From the NCBI GenBank assembly GCA_945890865.1, contig CAMDDB010000004.1, forward strand, positions 124,001 through 188,000: 64,000 nucleotides of DNA. The letters run 5' to 3'. The position numbers were made by a program, and so were the translations under genes. A model generated the notes under the pieces. That model did no database searches. It saw only the letters and a program-made list of their open reading frames with translations, and had not been told where the DNA came from. Positions 1 to 5,138 of this stretch are shown piece by piece. Each line of letters starts with the position of its first letter. Within the stretch, counting starts at the first letter, position 1. Source of the DNA: Flavobacterium psychrophilum (GTDB lineage Bacteria > Bacteroidota > Bacteroidia > Flavobacteriales > Flavobacteriaceae).

Positions 1-150
1 AAATTCTTTACTGCCTTTCAAGGCGCGTTGTTTGTCGTTATTTACGATTACTACAAGGTAATCGCCCAACGCTTTGGCGTTGTTGAAATATTCAATATGG
101 CCTTTGTGGATGGGGTTGAAATATCCGGAGACGATGATGGCTTTTTTCAT
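1..150 (-). CDS. Cytidylyltransferase-family nucleotidyltransferase, N-terminal part (cut by window edge)
   Basis: The first 50 residues of a protein that runs out of the left edge. It begins MKKAIIVSGYFNPIHKGHIE, with a Rossmann-type first strand and an HKGH motif. That is the HxGH nucleotide-binding motif of the cytidylyltransferase superfamily (glycerol-3-phosphate cytidylyltransferase, HldE C-terminal domain and relatives), which joins CTP or another NTP to a phosphorylated small molecule. The ATG at 150 is taken as the start because the family normally begins a few residues before this strand. Its position next to chain-length and sugar-dehydrogenase genes fits a role in activating a precursor for surface polysaccharide. 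The substrate cannot be told from the fragment. Confidence 0.8.
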   Translation of the reverse strand, partial: MKKAIIVSGYFNPIHKGHIEYFNNAKALGDYLVVIVNNDKQRALKGSKEF

Positions 151-202
151 GTGTTGGGTGTCGGGTAATAGGGTTTTAAATTATAATTTAAGTTTAATTT
201 CT

Positions 203-412
203 TTTTACTTTTTTCCCTTGATGGTAAAAAGTAACAAAAAAGATCAGGCCTGAATCATTTCGTCTTGAAAACTACCTCGAAAAGAGGTCCGCAATTAGCT
301 TCGCTCCGTTCGGCTGTGCCTCGGGTCAAGTCGCTCGTCATACTTCCTCGTCTTTGAGCATTGCTCCTGTACTTTTCTTCGTTGTTTTACTACGCCGATC
401 TGATTAGGGCGG
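203..412. repeat. Dispersed intergenic repeat, copy 1
   Basis: About 210 bp, starting near TTTTACTTTTTTCCCTTGAT and ending near CTGATTAGGGCGG. It matches 3234-3413 in the same orientation with only a few substitutions, except that this copy carries about 34 extra bp (near 296-330) containing the GCTTCGCTCCGTTCGG module. The two copies lie on either side of the wzz-like and sugar-dehydrogenase genes. No open reading frame or transposase is associated. Confidence 0.85.
295..328. repeat. GC-rich intergenic module, copy 1 of 3
   Basis: TAGCTTCGCTCCGTTCGGC followed by a GCCTCGGG tail. Related copies lie at 424-453 and 3429-3459. This copy sits inside the larger dispersed repeat, where the second large copy lacks it, so it behaves like a separately mobile or separately lost module. 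Confidence 0.7.
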
Positions 413-423
413 GGTTGAAAGTT

Positions 424-453
424 TAGCTTCGCTCCGTTCGGCTTCGCCTCGGG
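424..453. repeat. GC-rich intergenic module, copy 2 of 3
   Basis: TAGCTTCGCTCCGTTCGGC followed by TTCGCCTCGGG. It lies just outside the end of the first large dispersed repeat. The core is the same as at 295-328 and 3429-3459. Confidence 0.7.
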
Positions 454-549
454 TTGTTGTTCGTGATTCGCTATTCAAGTTAAGAGTTACTATTCACGAG
501 TTACGGATTACGCTTCACGATTTTGCTGCGCCTCGGGTCGTTGTTCGAG

Positions 550-577
550 TCGCGATTCACGGTTCGCGATTCACGGC
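550..577. repeat. Two tandem 14-bp units
   Basis: TCGCGATTCACGGT is followed directly by TCGCGATTCACGGC. The pair abuts the stop codon of the wzz-like gene and belongs to a wider stretch (about 460-577) of degenerate TTCACGA-like words. Confidence 0.75.
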
Positions 578-1638
578 TAAAGACTTAACTCTTTCAAAAT
601 TCTTCTTACAATCAATCCCAATACAGTTAGAAAACCAGCTAAAATACCGCCTAATATAATCCCTTTTGCTTTTCCAAATTTTTCCTTTGGTAAGGGTAAA
701 ATGGGTTGGTCTATGACTTGTATTAATGGGGTTTCTTTGCGTAAGGTTACTTTGGCTAACTCGGTTTGTTTTACGATTTCGGTTAAAATGGCGGTGTTGG
801 CTTGTACGTCTACTTGTCTCCTAGCAGAAGGTACGCGTTTTACGTTTAGCGCTGGATTGAGACCAAATGTGTTATCATTGGCTACGGCTACTCCGGTTAT
901 GGCGCCATTCAGTTCCCCACGAATGGAATCGGTTTGGCGTACCAAGATGTCCATGTTTTCTTTGGCGCGTTTACTCTTGGTTTCGATGTAAAAATCAGTA
1001 ACCGTTTGGGTTAATGCTAAATTGAATTGCTGCGCAAAATATTCATTGGTGCTTTTCATGGTAATGGTTCCAATGGCTACTTTTTTGTCTTTTTGATCTA
1101 CGGTTAAAGCGGTTTTAGATAAATTGTTATAAATTACTCCAAAAATACTGTCTTGGGCTCTGGTAAATTTGCTCTTGTCCGCATTAGGTAGGAATTGCAA
1201 ACTTTTCAACTTTGGTTTTTCTTCCCATTTTTTGCGCCATTTTTTATCTTGAATGAACATTTCGGCTAGAGAAATGGTTTTGTTGTTTTGGGTAACAGGT
1301 GCTAATAAGGTTTGCTCTACCATAGCACGCGATTTAAAGAGCTCCATTAAATTGGCTCCTGCAAACGCACCACTGTTGCTTCCTGCGCTTCCTAAATCTA
1401 ATCCAAATGAACTGGCCAAACTTCCTAATCCACCGCCTGAGGCTTTTCCGTCTTCTAAGGCATAAGTTAGTGTGGCGGTGTATACTGGTTTTTTCGTAAA
1501 GGAATAGCCCAAACCTAATAGGGCGCCAATAATTCCGGCTAAAACTATCGTTTTCCATTTAGAAAGTAAAAAAACATACCATTCTTTGGCTTTAAGAAGG
1601 AGTTCTTTTAGGGTGATTTCGTCGTTTGGTGTTTCCAT
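577..1638 (-). CDS. Wzz-like polysaccharide chain-length determinant protein
   Basis: 353 residues. A cytoplasmic start is followed by a first membrane helix at about residues 28-47 (KTIVLAGIIGALLGLGYSF), a long periplasmic part rich in helix-forming residues (about 50-320), and a second membrane helix at about 324-345 (GIILGGILAGFLTVLGLIV). This two-helix layout is that of the Wzz/PCP co-polymerases, which sit in the inner membrane and set the chain length of O-antigen or capsule. There is no kinase domain, so it is not a full Wzc. The ATG at 1638 gives a complete protein. It lies downstream of the sugar dehydrogenase on the same strand, about 200 bp away, with repeats between, so co-transcription is possible but not certain. 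Confidence 0.85.
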   Translation of the reverse strand: METPNDEITLKELLLKAKEWYVFLLSKWKTIVLAGIIGALLGLGYSFTKKPVYTATLTYALEDGKASGGGLGSLASSFGLDLGSAGSNSGAFAGANLMELFKSRAMVEQTLLAPVTQNNKTISLAEMFIQDKKWRKKWEEKPKLKSLQFLPNADKSKFTRAQDSIFGVIYNNLSKTALTVDQKDKKVAIGTITMKSTNEYFAQQFNLALTQTVTDFYIETKSKRAKENMDILVRQTDSIRGELNGAITGVAVANDNTFGLNPALNVKRVPSARRQVDVQANTAILTEIVKQTELAKVTLRKETPLIQVIDQPILPLPKEKFGKAKGIILGGILAGFLTVLGLIVRRILKELSL

Positions 1639-1712
1639 TTTTTTGGTATTAGGTGAAGGGTATTAGGGGTTAACTAATGCCTTTTCACTTTTAGTTTTAC
1701 TTATTTTTTTTT

Positions 1713-1753
1713 AACCGCAAGGTCCGCAAGGATTTCGCAAAGGTCGCAAAAGG
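1713..1753. repeat. CGCAAAGGT-type degenerate tandem repeat
   Basis: Four successive copies of a 9-10 nt word: CCGCAAGG, TCCGCAAGG, TTCGCAAAGG and TCGCAAAAGG. It is in the space between the sugar dehydrogenase and the wzz-like gene. A short open frame crossing it on the minus strand is a by-product of the repeat. Confidence 0.7.
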
Positions 1754-1789
1754 TTTTGAATTATTACTTTTACTTTTTTTTCTTAGTAA

Positions 1790-1837
1790 AATTGGCACAT
1801 TGTCTAATTGACACATTGGCAAATTGTCTAATTGACT
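1790..1837. repeat. Array of six 8-nt units, [AC]ATTGnC[AT]
   Basis: Six units in exact 8-nt register: AATTGGCA, CATTGTCT, AATTGACA, CATTGGCA, AATTGTCT and AATTGACT. Each fits [AC]ATTGnC[AT]. The last unit overlaps the stop codon of the upstream minus-strand dehydrogenase (1836-1838). The same octamer pattern recurs at 3549-3588 and 53604-53681. Confidence 0.85.
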
Positions 1838-3164
1838 AAAGTCTCCAATAATTTTTGAAGTTATTTCTATCCATAACCCCTTTGATATCAAATAAATACA
1901 CTGGTCCGTTGGATAGTTCTTCGAAATCTGAAGGTGTCATGTTGCGATAAGCTTGGTGCCCAACTGCTAAAACGATGCTGTCGTATTTTCCAGTTGGACT
2001 AGGTTGCAAATTTACATTGTAATGTTGTTTCAATTCTGATGGGTCTGCGTTGGGATCAATTACATCAACTGCAACAGAATAGTCTTTTAGTTCTTTGATC
2101 AAATCGATTACTTTTGAATTTCGAATATCTGATACTTCTTCTTTAAAGGTAATTCCCATAATTAAAACACGGGATTTTCCTGGGTTTTTATCCTGTTCAA
2201 TTAGTGATTGTACTACTTTTTTTGCAATAAATGTGGGAATGAAATCATTTACGCGTCGCCCTGCGGCAATGACTTGTGGGTCGATACCAATTTTCTTGGC
2301 TTTGTGCATTAAATAAAACGGATCGACACTAATACAATGTCCGCCTACTAAACCAGGTTGGTACTTGTGAAAGTTCCATTTTGTCCCTGCGGCTTCAATA
2401 ACGGCTTGGGTATCAATATTCATTTTATCGAATATGATGGCCAATTCGTTCATTAATGAGATGTTGATATCGCGTTGCGTGTTTTCTATTACTTTAGCGG
2501 CTTCAGCTACTTTAATCGTTGGTGCATGATGTAAACCTGCTTCGATAATGGAACCGTAAACAGTTGCAATTTTTTCAAGTGCTTCGGGACTGTTCCCAGA
2601 AACAATTTTTAAAATTTTACTAACTGTTTTTACTTTATCGCCCGGAACAATGCGTTCTGGACTGTAGCCAAAATGAAAATCAATACCCGCTTTTAAACCA
2701 CTATACTTTTCTAAAACGGGAACGCAATCTTCTTCGGTGCAACCCGGATATACAGTTGATTCATATACAACAGTATCGCCTTTTTTTAATATTTTTCCAA
2801 TGCTTTTTGAGGCGCTTAACAAAGGTTTTAAATCAGGTACTTTGTTTTTATCGATGTCGGTTGGTACGCCGATAATATGAAAATTGGCTTCCTTAACTTC
2901 TTCAAAATTGGAAGTAAAAGTGATGTTTGTATTTTCAAAAGCGGCTGCCGTTAATTCGTTGGAAGGATCAATACCTTGTTGCATTAAGGCAATTCGCTCT
3001 TTATTGATATCAAAACCAATGACTTTGTATTGCTTAGCAAATTCAAGTGCTAGTGGTAAACCTACGTAGCCCAACCCGGTTACTGATACAATTATGTTTG
3101 TTTTTTGTTTCAAGTTTATTAGCGAGTTGTTATTCGCGATACGTTGTTCATATTTCATTTTCAT
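1836..3164 (-). CDS. UDP-N-acetylhexosamine dehydrogenase (nucleotide-sugar dehydrogenase, TviB/WbpA type)
   Basis: 442 residues. The family oxidises the C6 of a UDP-HexNAc twice with NAD to the uronic acid used in capsule or O-antigen. The N-terminal Rossmann fold shows GLGYVGLP at residues 30-37 and an acidic strand end at FDIN. The central dimer domain is followed by GGHCISVDPFYL with the catalytic cysteine at residue 277, and then a second nucleotide-binding domain with MGITFKEEVSDIRNSK. These features resemble the TviB/VipA and WbpA/WbpO branch more than plain UDP-glucose dehydrogenases; a UDP-glucose dehydrogenase lies at 7475. The product may be UDP-GalNAcA or UDP-ManNAcA and the sequence alone does not decide. 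The first 20 or so residues precede the usual family start, so translation could begin slightly downstream. Confidence 0.88.
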   Translation of the reverse strand: MKMKYEQRIANNNSLINLKQKTNIIVSVTGLGYVGLPLALEFAKQYKVIGFDINKERIALMQQGIDPSNELTAAAFENTNITFTSNFEEVKEANFHIIGVPTDIDKNKVPDLKPLLSASKSIGKILKKGDTVVYESTVYPGCTEEDCVPVLEKYSGLKAGIDFHFGYSPERIVPGDKVKTVSKILKIVSGNSPEALEKIATVYGSIIEAGLHHAPTIKVAEAAKVIENTQRDINISLMNELAIIFDKMNIDTQAVIEAAGTKWNFHKYQPGLVGGHCISVDPFYLMHKAKKIGIDPQVIAAGRRVNDFIPTFIAKKVVQSLIEQDKNPGKSRVLIMGITFKEEVSDIRNSKVIDLIKELKDYSVAVDVIDPNADPSELKQHYNVNLQPSPTGKYDSIVLAVGHQAYRNMTPSDFEELSNGPVYLFDIKGVMDRNNFKNYWRL

Positions 3165-3233
3165 TATTTGTAATGTTGAATAACGAATGTTGAATATTGA
3201 ATGTTAAAATTACTCTATTGACTATTTGGCTTA

Positions 3234-3413
3234 TTTTACTTTTTTCCCTTGATGGTAAAAAGTAACAAAAAAGATCAAGCCTGAATCATTCCGTCTTGAA
3301 AACTAACTCGAAAAGAGGTCCGCAATGCGAGTCGCTCGTCATACTTCCTCGTCTTTGAGCATTGCTCCTGTACTTTTCTTCGTTGTTTTACTACGACGAT
3401 CTGATTAGGGCGG
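3234..3413. repeat. Dispersed intergenic repeat, copy 2
   Basis: About 180 bp matching 203-412 in direct orientation, offset 3031 bp in the first part. It lacks the 34-bp internal module of copy 1: after CCGCAAT it goes almost at once to GTCGCTCGTCATACTTCCTC. Confidence 0.85.
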
Positions 3414-3428
3414 TTAGAAGTTCGTGAT

Positions 3429-3459
3429 TAGCTTCGCTCCGTTCGGTTCGGCCTCGGGT
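3429..3459. repeat. GC-rich intergenic module, copy 3 of 3
   Basis: TAGCTTCGCTCCGTTCGG followed by TTCGGCCTCGGG, the same core as at 295-328 and 424-453. It again lies just after the end of a large dispersed repeat copy. Confidence 0.7.
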
Positions 3460-3460
3460 C

Positions 3461-3481
3461 GTTGTTCGTTGTTCGTTGTTC
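3461..3481. repeat. Perfect 7-nt repeat, three copies
   Basis: GTTGTTC repeated three times without interruption. A similar TTGTTCG word follows the GC-rich module at 453-463, so the heptamer appears to be part of the same composite intergenic element. Confidence 0.8.
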
Positions 3482-3548
3482 AAAATTCATTGTTATTGTT
3501 TCGAATGTTGAAAAACGAATGTTGAATATTCAAATCTTCAAATTTGCT

Positions 3549-3588
3549 CATCGACTAATTGGCACATTGACTAATTGACTCATTAACT
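3549..3588. repeat. Array of five 8-nt units, [AC]ATTGnC[AT]
   Basis: CATCGACT, AATTGGCA, CATTGACT, AATTGACT and CATTAACT in exact 8-nt register. Three fit the octamer [AC]ATTGnC[AT] perfectly and two differ at one position. It is about 70 bp downstream of the stop of the minus-strand regulator gene at 3657. Confidence 0.82.
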
Positions 3589-3656
3589 CCACGGCTTCGC
3601 CCGGACAGTCCCATTTTTGGGCTAACAATTTTAGTTCATAAACCTATTTGGTTTAT

Positions 3657-4163
3657 TTATTCTTGTTCGAAAACCAACAAACCATCGCCTTCATAACATT
3701 TTGTGGTATGAAAAATGATGGTTTTTTGAATTTCGTTTTCTATTTTTTCTTTCAATTGCTCTAAATAGTGTTGGTGGATCACTCCTCCTTCTATTACTAC
3801 TTCTAACAATCCTGAATCAATTCCTTTGGCATAATCGCCGATCAAAAAAACACGTTGTACCTCGCCTATTCGGCTCACCACGGCCTCAAGGATATCGTCC
3901 AAACCAATGTGCTTGCGCACAATTTGTTGTAATAATGAAAAAAAGGGATGTTGTTTGTTGGCCCGGTAAATCACTTTCGAATCTTGTTCCTCTCGAAGAA
4001 TATATCCGGCTTCAGACAAGTTATTCAACTCTTTACGGATGGCGTTGGTGTTTTCGTGCATTTCGGTGGCCAATCCTCTCAAATACCCTTCATTCGCCGC
4101 ATTAATGAAAAATTTCACCAGCAAGCGCAAACGGGTTTTTGAAGTAATTAGGTTGGCTAACAC
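3657..4163 (-). CDS. Winged-helix regulator with degenerate nucleotidyltransferase-like C-terminal domain
   Basis: 168 residues. Residues about 8-68 form a winged helix-turn-helix of ArsR/MarR style (LATEMHENTNAIRKELNNLS, then a wing with ILREEQDSKVIYRAN). Residues about 88-168 resemble a MNT-type nucleotidyltransferase fold. At 109-122 the motif reads GDYAKGIDSGLLEV where active enzymes have G-S-x-A-R-G followed by SDxDL. The serine and both acidic metal ligands are replaced, so catalysis is unlikely. The start is GTG at 4163. It is supported by a good promoter 20 nt upstream (TTG, 18 nt, TACTTTTG) and by the HTH beginning right after. Its position between polysaccharide genes and the UpxY-like gene suggests it controls that locus, possibly sensing a nucleotide or nucleotide sugar. 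This role is inference. Confidence 0.75.
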   Translation of the reverse strand: MLANLITSKTRLRLLVKFFINAANEGYLRGLATEMHENTNAIRKELNNLSEAGYILREEQDSKVIYRANKQHPFFSLLQQIVRKHIGLDDILEAVVSRIGEVQRVFLIGDYAKGIDSGLLEVVIEGGVIHQHYLEQLKEKIENEIQKTIIFHTTKCYEGDGLLVFEQE

Positions 4164-4183
4164 AAATTTGATTTTTTGAATAA

Positions 4184-4212
4184 CAAAAGTACTCTTATTT
4201 TTTTTATTTCAA
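4184..4212 (-). promoter_or_regulatory. Promoter of the winged-helix regulator
   Basis: On the minus strand a -33 TTG (4210-4212), 18 nt, and a -7 box TACTTTTG (4184-4191) match the Bacteroidota vegetative consensus. Expected transcription start is about 16 nt before the GTG at 4163, which supports that unusual start codon. Confidence 0.7.
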
Positions 4213-4250
4213 ATCTTTTTTTGGAAAAAATAGCAAAAAAAGTAGGGTTG

Positions 4251-4517
4251 CTATACCACCGATTTTAAATATTGGTTGAAGGATTTGATGTTTTGCTTTA
4301 ATTCGTCTTTAGTAGCTTTGGAAAGGGCTACTTTTTTTACCACTTGGTCCTTATAGGTTACCTTTAAATAATAGCGGCGATAGATGTTTTTATTGCCAAA
4401 ACTAATCCATTTTAACCAGGCTACATCATTAAATTTTATGGCAACTTTTTTCAACAAGCTCCATTCTGCTTCTGGAAGTAGCGCTTGAAAAATTGGGGAT
4501 AAATCTGCTTCCTTCAT
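4251..4517 (-). CDS. Hypothetical protein, 88 residues
   Basis: I do not recognise the family. The protein is small, basic and soluble, with no signal peptide or membrane helix. The N-terminal half is helical and hydrophobic (IFQALLPEAEWSLLKKVAIKF), followed by aromatic-rich strands (WISFGNKNIYRRYYLKVTY) and a lysine-rich C-terminal helix. It is likely real because its codon use matches its neighbours and because a near-consensus -7 box (TAAATTTA, 4522-4529) lies exactly 4 nt before its ATG. It sits between the winged-helix regulator and the UpxY-like antiterminator on the same strand, so an accessory role in controlling the polysaccharide locus is possible but unproven. Confidence 0.6.
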   Translation of the reverse strand: MKEADLSPIFQALLPEAEWSLLKKVAIKFNDVAWLKWISFGNKNIYRRYYLKVTYKDQVVKKVALSKATKDELKQNIKSFNQYLKSVV

Positions 4518-4586
4518 GGTGTAAATTTACTAATAAATAAGTTTAAAATTAGGATATTTTATCCACTGATTTAAGTTCAACTTCGT

Positions 4587-5045
4587 TCATTTTTCCAAAG
4601 TTAGTAAAATTCCTAAGGATTCCAATACCAATTGAATTTTTGAATTGGTCAAACTTTTTATCACCCCCTGTTGCCCTTTAAAAGGTCCCGAAGGCACGAT
4701 CAATTTGTCGCCGCGCTGCAGGTTAGATTGCACAACAGTAGTATAATCTTGTGAAAGGCATTCTTTTAATGCTTCTATTTCAACCGCTCTTATAATCGCG
4801 GGTTGTCCCAACCAAAAAACATAGCGCACCACGCCGGCTACTTGAAACACGGCATTGCGGTTTGCAGCCTCAAGTTGCACAAACACATACGAAGGCAATA
4901 CGGGCGCAGTCACTTTTTTCTTGCGATCGCTCCATTGCCTCACCGATGTCACCATCGGGCAATAGGCTTCAATTCCTAGGGCGATTAAACTTTCGGCTAC
5001 TTTTTTTTCGTTGCGTGGTTTTGTATAAATAGCATACCAATTCAT
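4587..5045 (-). CDS. UpxY/NusG-like transcription antiterminator
   Basis: 152 residues. The N-terminal NGN domain (MNWYAIYTKPRNEKKVAESL, then YCPMVTSVRQWSDRKKKV and LPSYVFVQL) is followed by a C-terminal KOW domain with GDKLIVPSGPFKGQQGVI at about residues 111-128. This is a specialised NusG paralogue, like Bacteroides UpxY or enterobacterial RfaH, which rides on RNA polymerase and prevents early termination in long polysaccharide operons. The housekeeping nusG normally lies with rplK/rplA, which are not here. It is divergent from the Wza-like export gene with 93 bp between, as expected for a locus-specific antiterminator. Its -7 box ends 4 nt before the ATG, so the mRNA may be leaderless. 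Confidence 0.88.
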   Translation of the reverse strand: MNWYAIYTKPRNEKKVAESLIALGIEAYCPMVTSVRQWSDRKKKVTAPVLPSYVFVQLEAANRNAVFQVAGVVRYVFWLGQPAIIRAVEIEALKECLSQDYTTVVQSNLQRGDKLIVPSGPFKGQQGVIKSLTNSKIQLVLESLGILLTLEK

Positions 5046-5049
5046 GGGG

Positions 5050-5057
5050 CAAATATA
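5050..5057 (-). promoter_or_regulatory. -7 box of the UpxY-like gene, 4 nt from its start codon
   Basis: TATATTTG on the minus strand, then CCCC, then the ATG at 5045. A clear -33 TTG at the right distance is not seen. With transcription normally starting a few nt after the box, the message would have almost no leader. Confidence 0.6.
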
Positions 5058-5103
5058 CGGTTTTCAATTATAATGAACTTATGGTACCTAACAAAGTTTT
5101 TAT

Positions 5104-5111
5104 TATATTTG
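5104..5111 (+). promoter_or_regulatory. -7 box of the Wza-like export gene
   Basis: TATATTTG, a perfect TAnnTTTG, lies 27 nt before the ATG at 5139. The only -33 candidate is weak (TTATGG near 5079). It lies within the 93-bp divergent space shared with the UpxY-like gene. Confidence 0.6.
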
Positions 5112-5138
5112 CAGCTCAAAACCATTATCATTCATCAC

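Larger units (their letters stand above)
151..576. other. Gene-free stretch of 426 bp filled with repeats
   Basis: No credible coding sequence is visible. The stretch holds one copy of a dispersed repeat of about 200 bp (203-412), two copies of a GC-rich module reading GCTTCGCTCCGTTCGG, and runs of degenerate words built on TTCACGA and TTCGCGATTCACGG. GC content is patchy compared with the neighbouring genes. Confidence 0.7.
3165..3656. other. Gene-free stretch of 492 bp with repeats
   Basis: No coding sequence is supported. It contains the second copy of the large dispersed repeat (3234-3413), the third GC-rich module (3429-3459), a perfect 7-nt triplet repeat (3461-3481) and the second octamer array (3549-3588). 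Near 3174-3205 and 3500-3530 words such as TGTTGAATATT and CGAATGTTGAA recur. Confidence 0.7.

Noticed and set aside
200..420. An insertion sequence or its remnant at the large dispersed repeat
   Set aside because: No transposase fragment, terminal inverted repeats or target duplication can be seen.
1697..1891. A short minus-strand open frame (64 codons) between the dehydrogenase and wzz-like genes
   Set aside because: It is made of the CGCAAAGGT and octamer repeats read as protein, overlaps the end of the dehydrogenase gene, and has no promoter or family resemblance.
5073..5138. Upstream extension of the Wza-like gene
   Set aside because: It contains the -7 promoter box and would put a non-signal stretch before the clear signal peptide at 5139.
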